From Clostridioides mangenotii TR (lineage in GTDB: Bacteria; Bacillota; Clostridia; Peptostreptococcales; Peptostreptococcaceae), in NCBI RefSeq assembly GCF_000498755.1, contig NZ_AXUS01000003.1, positions 45,100-109,099 of the forward strand: a DNA stretch of 64,000 bases, given 5' to 3'. Under the pieces are notes generated by a model. The model worked only from the letters and a program-made list of their open reading frames with translations. It ran no database searches and was not told the origin of the DNA. Of the stretch, positions 8,424 to 18,299 are shown piece after piece. The stretch's first letter is position 1. Each line of letters begins with the position of its first letter. Both the position numbers and the translations under genes were made by a program.

Positions 8424-10490
8424 CTACTTATATACTATCTTAGATAAATCGCATATCTTTAGCATAGTATCGTAAATTTGTTTAAGTAAACCTAATCTAT
8501 TATTTTTTACTGCCTCATCATTATCCATAACCATTACTGAATCAAACATAGAGTCAACAGCAGGTCTTAGAGATGCAAAAGTCTCAAGTGCTTCCTCGTA
8601 TTTCTTGTCAGAGATGAACTCTTCAACCTTAGTCTTTACATTTTTAAACTCACTGTATAATCTTTTTTCAGCCTCTTCTTTAAATAGAGACTCCTCTACT
8701 TCATCATCTTCAGCCTTCTGAGCTAATGTAGACACCCTATTAAAAGCTGTAAGCATTTCTACTAGTTCATCTCTATCTAGCCAGCTATTAAGCGCTAAAG
8801 CCCTACAGTACATATCGTAAATGTCATTTACATCAGAACTTATAACAGCATCTACAACATCGTATCTAATACCCATATCTTTAAATAAAATTCTAACTCT
8901 CTCATTGAAGAAATTCATAATACTAGCGCATACTGCTGTTCTATCAAATTCTATCTCATAATAATTATCTAATGCACACTCAATAAGAGTTTTTAAATCT
9001 GCATCAATCTTTTTATCCATAAGTATGCTAAGTACACCTAACGCTTGACGTCTTAAAGCATATGGATCTTGTGATCCAGTTGGCTGAATTCCTATTGCAA
9101 AGAAACCAGCTATTGAATCAAGTTTATCCGCTATTGAGACTGCAACCCCTGAATTAGTTTGGGGAAGAATATCTCCTGAGAATCTTGGAAGATAGTGTTC
9201 AAATATAGCTTCACAAACTGCATCAACTTCACCAGATACTTTAGCGTACTCTTTACCAATAAATCCTTGAAGCTCATCAAACTCTCCGACCATTCCTGTA
9301 ACCAAATCTGCTTTAGAAAGTTTAGCAGCTCTTGATGCATGTATTTTTTCTTCTGGCATATTAAGTGAATCTAATATGTCCAAACTCAACTTGTCCATTC
9401 TTAAAGTCTTTTCATATATAGATCCAAGTTGCGCTTGGAACACAACATCTTTTAATTTTTCAACATAATCATCTAGATTGTGTTTTATATCTTCGTTGTA
9501 GAAGAATAATGCATCTGCAAGTCTAGCTTCTAGTACTTTTTCATTTCCTTCTTTTACGTTTTCTATTCTAAAATCATTCCCATTTCTAACTGCTATAAAG
9601 TTTGGAAGTAATTTTCCATCCTTTGTAACAGGGAAGTATCTTTGATGTTGCTTCATAGGAGTTATAACTACTTCTTTTGGCAATTTTGTATAATTTTTAT
9701 CAAACTCTCCATAGAAAGCTGTTGGATATTCCACTAAATGAGTTACTTCTTCAAGTAATTCTTCGTCTAATTCGACATTTCCATTTAAACTATCTGCAAC
9801 TTTAATACATTGTTCTTTTATAATATCTTTTCTCTTATCTTGGTCTAATATAACGTAGTTTTCTTCTAATTTATTTAAATAATCTTCTAATGAATTTACT
9901 ATTATTTCACTTTGTCCAAGGAATCTATGCCCTTTAGTTTTATTCGAAGAAACTATTCCTTCTATATCAAATTCAACTACTTTATCATTTAATAATGTAA
10001 CTAACCATCTTATCGGTCTAACAAATCTTAAATTTTTTCCTCCCCAACGCATCGACTTAGGGAATACTACAGATTTTATAGTCTGTGGAAGTATCTCTTT
10101 TATTATTTCTTCACTTGACTCGCCTTTTTGTCTGATTGTAGCAAACATATACTCGTCTTTACCAACTTCTTTAAAGTAAATATCTTCAGGTTTTAAACCC
10201 TTGCTCTTCATAAAACCTAGTGCTGGCTTTGTGAAATTATTATCTGCATCCATTGCTATCTTTTTAGACGGTCCTTTTACTTCTTCTTCTAAGTTGCTTT
10301 GTTTTTCTTCTATACCATTTACTATTAAAGTTAATCTTCTTGGAGTTCCATAAGCTTTAATATCTTCAAAAGCTATTCTGTTCTCATTAAATAATTTAGA
10401 AAGATTGCTCTTTAATTGAAATAATGTATTTCCTACAAATCTAGCTGGCATCTCTTCAACACCAATTTCAAATAAAAGGTAATTATTCAT
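8424..10490 (-). CDS. glyS: Glycyl-tRNA synthetase beta subunit
   Basis: A 688-residue beta subunit of the alpha2beta2 GlyRS, of the normal length. It begins [19 protein letters not shown], the family signature, and the HD-like and C-terminal anticodon-binding regions are intact (for example TGSQDPYALRRQALGVL at about 475). The start overlaps the glyQ stop as TAATG, indicating translational coupling. Confidence 0.97.
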   Translation of the reverse strand: MNNYLLFEIGVEEMPARFVGNTLFQLKSNLSKLFNENRIAFEDIKAYGTPRRLTLIVNGIEEKQSNLEEEVKGPSKKIAMDADNNFTKPALGFMKSKGLKPEDIYFKEVGKDEYMFATIRQKGESSEEIIKEILPQTIKSVVFPKSMRWGGKNLRFVRPIRWLVTLLNDKVVEFDIEGIVSSNKTKGHRFLGQSEIIVNSLEDYLNKLEENYVILDQDKRKDIIKEQCIKVADSLNGNVELDEELLEEVTHLVEYPTAFYGEFDKNYTKLPKEVVITPMKQHQRYFPVTKDGKLLPNFIAVRNGNDFRIENVKEGNEKVLEARLADALFFYNEDIKHNLDDYVEKLKDVVFQAQLGSIYEKTLRMDKLSLDILDSLNMPEEKIHASRAAKLSKADLVTGMVGEFDELQGFIGKEYAKVSGEVDAVCEAIFEHYLPRFSGDILPQTNSGVAVSIADKLDSIAGFFAIGIQPTGSQDPYALRRQALGVLSILMDKKIDADLKTLIECALDNYYEIEFDRTAVCASIMNFFNERVRILFKDMGIRYDVVDAVISSDVNDIYDMYCRALALNSWLDRDELVEMLTAFNRVSTLAQKAEDDEVEESLFKEEAEKRLYSEFKNVKTKVEEFISDKKYEEALETFASLRPAVDSMFDSVMVMDNDEAVKNNRLGLLKQIYDTMLKICDLSKIVYK

Positions 10491-11367
10491 TATTTGTCAC
10501 CTTCCTTTAAAAGAGGGAATCCCATTTCTTCTCTTTGATTTACATATGTTACTGCTATTGTCTTTGCCATATTTCTTACTCTACCTATAAATGAAGCTCT
10601 CTGGCTGACTCCTATAGCTCCTCTAGCATCTAGAGTATTGAAAGCATGCGAACACTTAAGCACATAGTCGTAAGAAGGCATTACAAGCCCCTCATCCATT
10701 AGTTTAAGCGCTTCTTTTTCGTATGTATCAAATAGATTAAACAGCATGTCTATATCACATTTCTCAAAAGCATATACGGAGTTTTCAAATTCAGCTTTTC
10801 TAAATACTTCTCCATAAGTGATTTCGTCATTCCATTTTATGTCGTACACACTGTCAACTTCTTGGATGTACATAGCTAATCTTTCAAGACCGTAAGTAAT
10901 CTCACCTGTTTCTAGCTCACACTCAACATTACCAACTTGTTGGAAATATGTGAACTGAGTGATTTCCATACCATCTAACCATACTTCCCATCCAAGGCCC
11001 CATGCACCCATTGTTGCTGCTTCCCAGTTGTCCTCTACAAATCTAATATCGTGCTCGTTAGGTCTATACCAATTTCTTTTAAACTCTCCAAATAAAGCTC
11101 TTGTATATTATCTGGAGATGGTTTCAATATTACTTGGAATTGATGATGTTGATATAGTCTATTTGGGTTTTCGCCGTATCTACCGTCTGCTGGTCTTCTA
11201 GATGGCTCAACATAACAAACCTTCCATGGCTCAGGACCTAGTGATCTCAAAAATGTGTTTGGATTCATTGTTCCTGCACCCTTTTCAACATCATATGGTT
11301 GCATCATGATACATCCTTGCTTTGCCCAGTATCTTTGCAACGCTAGTATCATATCTTGAAAATTCAT
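10490..11367 (-). CDS. glyQ: Glycyl-tRNA synthetase alpha subunit, frame broken by a 1-nt deletion
   Basis: This is the catalytic alpha subunit of bacterial-type GlyRS. The N-terminal part (start ATG at 11367 after [20 protein letters not shown]) reads normally to LKEIGID at about 11064, then leaves frame. The rest resumes in another frame as the conserved [20 protein letters not shown] and continues to the normal end. Restoring one C in the CC at 11061-11062 (minus strand GACC to GACCC) rebuilds a full-length protein of about 292 residues. The gene is normally essential, so a sequencing or assembly error is the most likely cause. Confidence 0.93.
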
Positions 11368-11391
11368 AAAAACTCCTCCTATAATAATAAA

Positions 11392-11413
11392 GCCTCTCGT
11401 CTTCACGAAAGGC
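11392..11413 (-). promoter_or_regulatory. Leader hairpin before glyQ
   Basis: Minus-strand GCCTTTCG and CGAGAGGC form an 8-bp stem followed by TTTATTATTA and then the glyQ ribosome-binding site. It could be an attenuator. No T-box consensus (AGGGTGGNACCGCG) is visible in the short leader. Confidence 0.4.
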
Positions 11414-11518
11414 CCCTAATAGTTTCTAAAACTAACTTTCTCTAATTTTTAGGTTATCAAATGACACAAAATTTGTCAATATTGACAGAGAAATATTTTT
11501 AGTTTTAAATCATATTTT

Positions 11519-12115
11519 TTATTTGTTTTCTTCATCTTTTTCTTTTTTGCTATCGAACTCTTTCATAAGATCATCTGTAATATCTTTATCATCATCTTTT
11601 GAATCTTTATTTTTGTCAACTACTACATCTTTAACATCTTTTGCAGTATTTACTATCATATTTTTAAGCACATGAAGCTTTTCTTCGTTTAATTCACCTA
11701 AATCTACAACTTCACCGCTCTCTTCGTTTTGAACTTTTATGCGGTATTTTGTTATTACTGCAGCAGATAGTCCAACTAAAGTTATTACTGGTATTAAAGC
11801 AGCTCCTACTACTCCTACAGTTAAAGGAATGTTCATCATAACTTTATTGTCTTTCTCAACAATTACTCTAACAACGCTGCTCTTCTTTAATAAATCTTTT
11901 AGTTGATTCTTTATATCTTCTCCATCTTTACCAAATACATCTTCTAATGTTTCTTTAGCTTTTTTACCTTTATTTTTCTTTTGGTTTTCAAGGTAAACTA
12001 CAGCTTCAACAACATCTCCATTACATTTTATCAGCGATTCCTTAGCATCAGCATAAGTAGCACTTGGGATTCTCTCAAATACAGCGTCCACTTTTTCAAT
12101 AGTTATATTATCCAT
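11519..12115 (-). CDS. DUF4342 protein with UBA-like N-terminus
   Basis: A roughly 198-residue protein. Residues 1-45 resemble a UBA/TS-N helical bundle ([21 protein letters not shown]). A central segment ([18 protein letters not shown], then a hydrophobic stretch of about 25 residues) matches DUF4342. The C-terminus is very acidic and lysine-rich. The start MDNITIEK at 12115 overlaps the recO stop by 8 nt, with GGAG in recO as ribosome-binding site. Function unknown. Confidence 0.8.
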   Translation of the reverse strand: MDNITIEKVDAVFERIPSATYADAKESLIKCNGDVVEAVVYLENQKKNKGKKAKETLEDVFGKDGEDIKNQLKDLLKKSSVVRVIVEKDNKVMMNIPLTVGVVGAALIPVITLVGLSAAVITKYRIKVQNEESGEVVDLGELNEEKLHVLKNMIVNTAKDVKDVVVDKNKDSKDDDKDITDDLMKEFDSKKEKDEENK

Positions 12116-12881
12116 TATTATCCACTCCTTTATCATTTTGTACACTTTTAAGTAAGTGTAATGACTTCATGTTTATATTGCCTATATGAGTTTGCAAATA
12201 TATTTTTAATACATTGTCAAGCTCATTGAGTATATACTTAGAGACTTTAGCTCTACTACATTTTAAAATATCATTACTTAATACATATTCCATAAGCTTT
12301 ACAGTTGTTAAATCCAACTTGATATTTTGCGTGAAATGATTACTACAATTATTGCACAAAATACCGCCTTCTTCAATATTAAAAACATAACTTTCAGTAT
12401 TTTTTTTCGAACAACTTATACACCTATCGACAACAGGTTTTACCCCGGCATAATCCAAAAACTTTAGTTCAAATGCAGAGGTAACATACTGCTTATCTAC
12501 ATTATCTTGTGTATATAAGTAAAGAGTCTGCGCTAACAATGTAAATAGTCTATTGTTGGTTTGGTTTTCATAAATCGAATTTTCTACCAACTTTATAATA
12601 TACGCTGCGTACGAGAATGCATCGAAATCGTAGGATATATTGTAAAAATTCTTGATAATGTCACTCTGCGTAACGCTATACATGTTACCTTGTTTTTTTA
12701 ATATGAAGTCACTGTACGAAAACAATTGACAAGACGATAGAAAAGAACTTTTATTTCTTCTTGCCCCTTTAGCGATAGCAGAAACTTTCCCTAATTTACG
12801 AGTGAATAATGTAAGTATTAGGTCGTTTTCTTTATATTTTACAGCTCTAAGTACTATCCCCTGGGTATTCAAAATTATCAT
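12108..12881 (-). CDS. recO: DNA repair protein RecO
   Basis: A 257-residue RecO that loads RecA with RecF/RecR in recombinational repair. It has the N-terminal OB fold ([22 protein letters not shown]) and a C-terminal zinc site with two CxxC pairs (CISC, CNNC, about residues 155-180). Its start overlaps the yqzL frame by about 35 nt, and its end overlaps the DUF4342 gene. Confidence 0.95.
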   Translation of the reverse strand: MIILNTQGIVLRAVKYKENDLILTLFTRKLGKVSAIAKGARRNKSSFLSSCQLFSYSDFILKKQGNMYSVTQSDIIKNFYNISYDFDAFSYAAYIIKLVENSIYENQTNNRLFTLLAQTLYLYTQDNVDKQYVTSAFELKFLDYAGVKPVVDRCISCSKKNTESYVFNIEEGGILCNNCSNHFTQNIKLDLTTVKLMEYVLSNDILKCSRAKVSKYILNELDNVLKIYLQTHIGNINMKSLHLLKSVQNDKGVDNNG

Positions 12882-13002
12882 CGTCTTTACTTGTCTCCCT
12901 CATATATTCATTTTCTCCATATATATTATTGTACTCATTAATATATAAATATGCGTCTATACTTCCAGTCATTTTAAAAACTTCCCAACAAAGATCGTCC
13001 AT
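12847..13002 (-). CDS. yqzL: YqzL-family small protein
   Basis: A 51-residue protein with the YqzL signature [14 protein letters not shown] near the N-terminus, and in the same era-yqzL-recO neighbourhood as in Bacillus. I chose the ATG at 13002 because it follows GGGGG and gives the family-like N-terminus; an in-frame upstream start would add 20 atypical residues. The tail is longer than usual and acidic. Function unknown. Confidence 0.75.
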   Translation of the reverse strand: MDDLCWEVFKMTGSIDAYLYINEYNNIYGENEYMRETSKDDDNFEYPGDST

Positions 13003-13070
13003 TTTTAAAAACCCCCTTCTTACTTTTATATCTCTATTTTTAGTAAGAAGAGGATAATTCATACATAAAT

Positions 13071-14456
13071 TTATAAAGCAATTTTTGACAATAATATCGT
13101 TGCTATTGTAAAGTAAACTACTAATCCAGTAATATCAAGTACTGTAGATATAATAGGTGCTGAAATAGTAGTTGGATCTGCATCAATTTTATTTAAAATT
13201 ACAGGAAGCAATGCTCCTAAAGTTGCACCAAGTGCCATATTTATAAATACAGCTATCGATACAACAAAAGTTATACCAAATGTTTTTGTAAACATAAATA
13301 TCGCTATTCCTGTGATTATACTGCAAATTAAACCAGTCATAAGACCGACTAAAAACTCTCTTAAGACATTTCCGTAGTCCAAATCTTTGTTGGACGATAT
13401 ATTAATAACTGTTACTGATGCCGATTGTGTTCCTGTATTTCCACCCATACCTATTACAAGCGGAATAAAAAACACAAGTGGTGCATATGTAGGATTTAAA
13501 ACATCTCCGATATTGTAAAGTATCATCGTTGAAATAAATCCACCTATTAATGATATAATCAACCAAGGAGTTCTTCCTCTAATTGACGACATTACTTGAT
13601 CTTTTATAGTAATATGTTCATTTTCTGAAAGCCCTCTTTCATGCTCTGAACTTCCAGCTATTTTGTACATATCTTCAGTTGCTTCTTCTTCCATAACATC
13701 TATAATATCATCTACAGTTATTATACCCTTGAGTACTCCTTGTCTATCAATTACAGGGATAGTAACTAGATTATACTTAGAAACTAATCTAACAGCTTCC
13801 TCTCGATCTTCCTCTACGTATACAGATACTAGATTTTCACTCATCAAATCGCCAATAATACTTTTGTCTCTGGCTATAATAAGTTCTCTAAGAGAAAGTA
13901 CACCAACCAATTTTTCTTTATCGTCGACTACATAAATATAGTAAATAGTCTCAGCTTCTTCTGCCTCTTCACGCATGTGATCTATAGCTTGAAGTGCCGT
14001 CATATCTTTATTTACTGCTATATAACCAGTAGTCATAGTACCGCCAGCAGTATCCTCGTCATAAAATAATAACTCTTTTACATCTTTTGCGTCTTCTTCA
14101 CTTAAAAGATTTATTATCTTTTCGCGTTCTTTTTCATCTATTTTATTCAAAATACCAGCCATATCCCCAAGAGACATAAGCTCTAGAATATTTTTAGTGT
14201 GTTCTATGTCAATCTTTGAAAGAACACTAATAAAAAAATCTGAATCGCTTTCTTCAAGAATTGCTGCTGCCATATCTAGAGGAAGTACCTCAAACATCTT
14301 TATCTGCATCGCTTCATCTAGATTTTCGATTATGTCTAAAATATCCATTATATGATATTCTTCTATAAGTTCTCGAAGCTCTAACAGCTTATTGGCGTCT
14401 ATCAAACTAATTACCTCAGATAACAAATCTCCGGAAGTTTCCTGTTTCCTATCCAT
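13071..14456 (-). CDS. mgtE: Magnesium transporter MgtE
   Basis: A roughly 461-residue Mg2+ channel. The N-terminal superhelical domain (to about 135) is followed by a CBS pair (GGTMTTGYIAVNKDMTALQ, then VSKYNLVTIPVIDRQG) and five C-terminal membrane helices starting at about 290 with the pore-lining GMGGNTGTQSASV. The ATG at 14456 follows AAAGGTGGG; the GTG upstream lies inside that site. The era stop is a few bases upstream, so it sits in the era transcript. Confidence 0.95.
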   Translation of the reverse strand: MDRKQETSGDLLSEVISLIDANKLLELRELIEEYHIMDILDIIENLDEAMQIKMFEVLPLDMAAAILEESDSDFFISVLSKIDIEHTKNILELMSLGDMAGILNKIDEKEREKIINLLSEEDAKDVKELLFYDEDTAGGTMTTGYIAVNKDMTALQAIDHMREEAEEAETIYYIYVVDDKEKLVGVLSLRELIIARDKSIIGDLMSENLVSVYVEEDREEAVRLVSKYNLVTIPVIDRQGVLKGIITVDDIIDVMEEEATEDMYKIAGSSEHERGLSENEHITIKDQVMSSIRGRTPWLIISLIGGFISTMILYNIGDVLNPTYAPLVFFIPLVIGMGGNTGTQSASVTVINISSNKDLDYGNVLREFLVGLMTGLICSIITGIAIFMFTKTFGITFVVSIAVFINMALGATLGALLPVILNKIDADPTTISAPIISTVLDITGLVVYFTIATILLSKIAL

Positions 14457-14467
14457 ATAACCCACCT

Positions 14468-15361
14468 TTATTTTTCATTATACCCAAAATTATTAATATA
14501 GTTTTGCAAGTTTCTCCAATTTTCTTTAACTTTTACCCACAGTTGAAGATTTACTTTTGAGCCTAAAAGGAGTTCCATATCTTCTCTTGCTGATTTTCCA
14601 ATCCCTTTAAGTTTTCTACCGTTTTTTCCTATTATTATCCCTTTGTGAGAATCTCTCTCACAGTAGATTATAGCAGAAATATCTACTAAGTCTTTATCTT
14701 TTCTGCCTTTTATTCTCTCGACTTCTACTGCAACACCATGAGGAACTTCATCGCTTATATAGTGTAGTACTTTTTCTCTGATAAGCTCAGATATAAGTAC
14801 TCTCTCCGGCTGGTCAGTAATCATATCGTCTGGGAAGTATTTTGGACCTTCCTCAATATAAACTTTTATTGCCTTTATAAGAGAATCTATATTTTTACCT
14901 TTAAGCGCTGATAAAGGTACAATTTCTTTAAATATACCTTCTTTATTGTACTTTTCAATCAAGTCGAAAAGTTCCTCTTTTTGATCTAACTTATCTATCT
15001 TATTTATAATCAATATAATAGGAGTTTTTGATTCTCTCAAATCCTCTATTATTTTTCTATCACCTGGACCAATGCTTTTAGAATCATCTACTACAAATAA
15101 AATTACATCTACATTTTTTAAAGCATCTGAAGCGGCCTTAACCATAACCTCACCTAATTTATTTTTAGGCTTGTGTATGCCTGGAGTATCTAAAAATACT
15201 ACCTGCGATTCCTCATCAGTGTAAACTGCTTGAATTGTGTTTCTTGTAGTCTGAGGCTTATCACTCATTATGGCGATCTTTTCTCCGACTATATTATTCA
15301 TCAAAGTAGACTTCCCAACATTTGCTCTTCCTACTATACTGACAAATCCTGATTTAAACAT
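14468..15361 (-). CDS. era: GTPase Era
   Basis: A 297-residue GTPase for 16S rRNA maturation and 30S assembly. G1 is GRANVGKSTLMN (about residue 11), G3 DTPG, G4 NKID, and the C-terminal KH domain contains GIIIGKNGRKLKGIG. The ATG at 15361 follows TAGGAGAT at a good distance. It is in the conserved cdd-era neighbourhood. Confidence 0.97.
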   Translation of the reverse strand: MFKSGFVSIVGRANVGKSTLMNNIVGEKIAIMSDKPQTTRNTIQAVYTDEESQVVFLDTPGIHKPKNKLGEVMVKAASDALKNVDVILFVVDDSKSIGPGDRKIIEDLRESKTPIILIINKIDKLDQKEELFDLIEKYNKEGIFKEIVPLSALKGKNIDSLIKAIKVYIEEGPKYFPDDMITDQPERVLISELIREKVLHYISDEVPHGVAVEVERIKGRKDKDLVDISAIIYCERDSHKGIIIGKNGRKLKGIGKSAREDMELLLGSKVNLQLWVKVKENWRNLQNYINNFGYNEK

Positions 15362-15396
15362 CAAATATCTCCTAACTAATTTTAAATTAAGCTATA

Positions 15397-15795
15397 TTAA
15401 AATTCATCACCCGAAAAATAGTTTGGAAGTAAATCTCCAATCTTTTCTTCAATTATATCCCCATTAGAAAAACCAGTGATTATGCTGATATCGGTTCCAA
15501 ACTCTAATATAACTTGTCTACATATACCGCATGGGTATGTAGGTAAGTTTTTTTCTGAATTATCGCTGGCAATAGCGATTTTCTCTATATCAAGATCACC
15601 TTCTGATATAGATTTAAATACTGCTGTCCTCTCCGCACAGTTTGTCCCTCCAAAGGACGCACACTCTATATTGCATCCTGTGTAGACTTTACCTGATTTT
15701 GTAAGTAAGGCAGCGCCTACTCTAAATTTTGAATACGGGGAATATGAAAACTCTCTAGCTTTTTCTGCAAGCTTAAGTAGATCTCTGTTGTCCAC
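15397..15795 (-). CDS. cdd: Cytidine deaminase
   Basis: A 132-residue Zn-dependent deaminase for pyrimidine salvage. The zinc site is TNCAERTAVF (Cys, and Glu as proton shuttle) plus PCGICRQVILEFG. I chose the GTG at 15795, 7-8 nt after GGAGG; the longer frame begins inside the ribosome-binding region. It is 33 bp upstream of era. Confidence 0.95.
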   Translation of the reverse strand: MDNRDLLKLAEKAREFSYSPYSKFRVGAALLTKSGKVYTGCNIECASFGGTNCAERTAVFKSISEGDLDIEKIAIASDNSEKNLPTYPCGICRQVILEFGTDISIITGFSNGDIIEEKIGDLLPNYFSGDEF

Positions 15796-15910
15796 AACAT
15801 TTCCTCCAATCAAAGTAAAATATAAGTAATTATTTAATACTAAATATTATACCATAATAACAGTTAAAAAATAAGTGTCTCACTTTGTTTTAACTAATAT
15901 AAAATAGTCT

Positions 15911-16630
15911 CTAATTGTAAAATACGCCAAATTGGAAAACCAAAATTGCGATTAGTGAACCAAGAAGTGCTCCAGCAAAGGTCTCCCAAAAACTATGAAT
16001 CTTTCCTTCTATCCTACTCTGGGCAACTAACACTGCCATTATATATGCAAGTGTAGACGCTACAACTCGTTCTGTCATTAGAGTAATTGCAGTCGCTATA
16101 GCAAAAGCTAAAGCTGCATGTCCACTCGGCATACCGCCTTTTAAAGGAGTTCCTGAAGACGTAAGTGCTTTTACTACAACAACAGCTAATAGCACTAACA
16201 GTATACATATTAATGTTATGTGAAGTTCTGATTCTCTAAGCTTCAAAATAAACAAACCAGATAGCTCCGTAAGTTTATCAAAAAACAGTATATATCCTAC
16301 GACCACTGAATTTAGAGCTGCAACTAAAACTCCCCCTGCAGCAACGTCTTTAGCAATTTTTGCAAGAACATGATATTCATCTGTAACTAAGTCTATAGTT
16401 TTTTCAACTGCTGTATTAAACATTTCTGCTACTACAACTAAACTTATCGAAAATAGCAACATTATCATCTCAATTCTAGATAGATTGAGAAATAAACTTA
16501 CTACAAGTACAAGCGCTGAACCTAGGTAGTGTATCTTCATATTTCTTTCAAATTTAAAAGTATAAAGAATTCCTTCAATAGCATCGTTAAATGCCTTTAT
16601 TAAACCTCGTCTCTTATTTTCAGGTTTCAT
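15911..16630 (-). CDS. Diacylglycerol/undecaprenol kinase fused to PAP2 phosphatase
   Basis: A 239-residue membrane protein made of two enzymes. Residues 1-125 are a DgkA-type kinase with three helices and the signature AEMFNTAVEKTIDLVTDEYH. Residues 130-239 are a PAP2 phosphatase domain with GGMPSGHAA and SRIEGKIHSFWE (catalytic His retained, terminal acidic residue Glu rather than Asp). By homology the pair would phosphorylate and dephosphorylate lipid alcohols such as undecaprenol. It is 4 bp downstream of ybeY. Confidence 0.9.
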   Translation of the reverse strand: MKPENKRRGLIKAFNDAIEGILYTFKFERNMKIHYLGSALVLVVSLFLNLSRIEMIMLLFSISLVVVAEMFNTAVEKTIDLVTDEYHVLAKIAKDVAAGGVLVAALNSVVVGYILFFDKLTELSGLFILKLRESELHITLICILLVLLAVVVVKALTSSGTPLKGGMPSGHAALAFAIATAITLMTERVVASTLAYIMAVLVAQSRIEGKIHSFWETFAGALLGSLIAILVFQFGVFYN

Positions 16631-16634
16631 AATA

Positions 16635-17093
16635 TTAATCCCTCGTTATATTTAATTTCCCAAGAATGTGCTCTTCCTTATGTCTCATCTCTTTCGTATT
16701 TTCTTCTGTATCATGATCGTATCCAAGTAAATGGAACATACTGTGGCATACTAAAAAACAAACTTCTCTTTCTATACTGTGGTTATACTCTATACTTTGA
16801 TCAAGCGCTTTTTCTAGCGATACTACAATATCTCCTAATGAAACTTCTCCTAACTCAACATCAAATTCATCGTCCAGTAGAGGAAATGAAAGTACATCTG
16901 TTTCCTTATCTATTCCTCTAAATTCACTGTTCAATTCTTTAATTTCTTTATTGTCTACAAAAGATAAACTCACATCGTAATCATCGTCATAACCTTCATA
17001 ATGTAGGCATTCGATTATTATATCATTTAATTTTTCTAAAAGTTCATCCTCTAAATTTATTTTATCTTGTCTATTCTCTAAAATTATCTCCAT
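16635..17093 (-). CDS. ybeY: Endoribonuclease YbeY
   Basis: A 152-residue rRNA maturation/quality-control RNase. The zinc motif H-X3-H-X5-H is present as HSMFHLLGYDH at about residues 116-126, preceded by the family block DVLSFP. It is located between phoH and the DgkA-PAP2 gene, as in many Firmicutes. Confidence 0.95.
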   Translation of the reverse strand: MEIILENRQDKINLEDELLEKLNDIIIECLHYEGYDDDYDVSLSFVDNKEIKELNSEFRGIDKETDVLSFPLLDDEFDVELGEVSLGDIVVSLEKALDQSIEYNHSIEREVCFLVCHSMFHLLGYDHDTEENTKEMRHKEEHILGKLNITRD

Positions 17094-17190
17094 TAAAACA
17101 CCTGCTTTTTAGTTAATCTATTGTTTATATAATTGTATTTTTACTTTATATAATTATAACTTTTATTTAATTCTCTGTATTTCAATTTTA

Positions 17191-18204
17191 CTACTTTCTT
17201 CTAGTTAATTTTTCTCTTTCCTTTTCCTTCTTCTGCTCTAATTTGGCTTCTTCTTTTTTATCGAATTTATCGTAAGCTCTTATTATCCTTTGAACTAACT
17301 CATGTCTTACAACGTCTTTTTCAGAAAGCATTATGGAACCAACTCCGTTTACACCCTTAAGTATATCAGTTGCCTGGAGAAGTCCACTTTTCTTTTTATT
17401 AGGTAAATCTATTTGAGTTATATCTCCAGTTACTACTGCCTTTGATCCAAAACCAAGTCTAGTTAAAAACATCTTCATCTGCTCAGGTGTAGTATTTTGG
17501 GCCTCATCAAGTATTATAAACGAGTTATCTAGAGTCCTCCCTCTCATATACGCAAGAGGTGCTACTTCTATTGTTCCCCTCTCCTGATACTTTGCAAATT
17601 TTTCTGATCCTAACATTTCAAACAAAGCGTCGTAAAGTGGTCTTAAATAAGGATCTACTTTGTCTTTTAAATCTCCTGGTAAAAATCCTAGACTCTCTCC
17701 AGCTTCAACTGCAGGTCTTGTAAGTATTATTCTTTTCACTTCATCCCTTTTAAACGCTTTAACAGCCATAGAAACCGCTAGATATGTCTTTCCTGTTCCA
17801 GCTGGACCAACTCCAAAAGTTATATCATTATTTTCAATAAGCTTGATGTAATCTTTTTGTCCAAGCGTTTTTGGCTGAACAGATTTTCCGCTTTGAGTTA
17901 TAACAATCGTATCTTCTAGTTCTTTTAGTTTTCCTTCGCTTCCTTCAAGAAGTAAAGAAAGTGAATAAGTTACACTTTGTTTATCTAATTTTTTGTTATT
18001 AGACACTGTTTTATGTAGCTCATTCATTAGCTTAATCGCTGAATCTACATTTTTTTCTTCTCCTCTTAAAGTCAGATTCCCCTCTCTAAGTATTAAATCT
18101 ATATTTAAAGTTTTCTCAATTAACTTAATATTTTCATCAAAATCGCCAAATAGTTCTCTTTCAAATCTTGCATCCGTAATTTCAAAACTTTTCTGCATTA
18201 TCAC
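17191..18204 (-). CDS. phoH: PhoH-like ATPase
   Basis: A 337-residue protein with an N-terminal KH-like region, Walker A GPAGTGKTYLA at about residue 138 and Walker B FIILDEAQN. Partnered genomically with ybeY, it is presumed to act in RNA metabolism. The GTG at 18204 is 9 nt from GAGGAGG; an ATG two codons on is the alternative. The C-terminus is a Lys/Glu-rich helix. Confidence 0.92.
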   Translation of the reverse strand: MIMQKSFEITDARFERELFGDFDENIKLIEKTLNIDLILREGNLTLRGEEKNVDSAIKLMNELHKTVSNNKKLDKQSVTYSLSLLLEGSEGKLKELEDTIVITQSGKSVQPKTLGQKDYIKLIENNDITFGVGPAGTGKTYLAVSMAVKAFKRDEVKRIILTRPAVEAGESLGFLPGDLKDKVDPYLRPLYDALFEMLGSEKFAKYQERGTIEVAPLAYMRGRTLDNSFIILDEAQNTTPEQMKMFLTRLGFGSKAVVTGDITQIDLPNKKKSGLLQATDILKGVNGVGSIMLSEKDVVRHELVQRIIRAYDKFDKKEEAKLEQKKEKEREKLTRRK

Positions 18205-18299
18205 CTAGCAATTCCTCCTCGAGTAGTTTATTTAAAAATATAATGTTCATTAAAGCATAAATTTAATTACCTGAATTTTAATTCTTTTAAAACTCTGAT

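Noticed and set aside
11368..11518. T-box riboswitch upstream of glyQ
   Set aside because: The leader is only about 150 nt and lacks the T-box consensus; only a short hairpin is visible.
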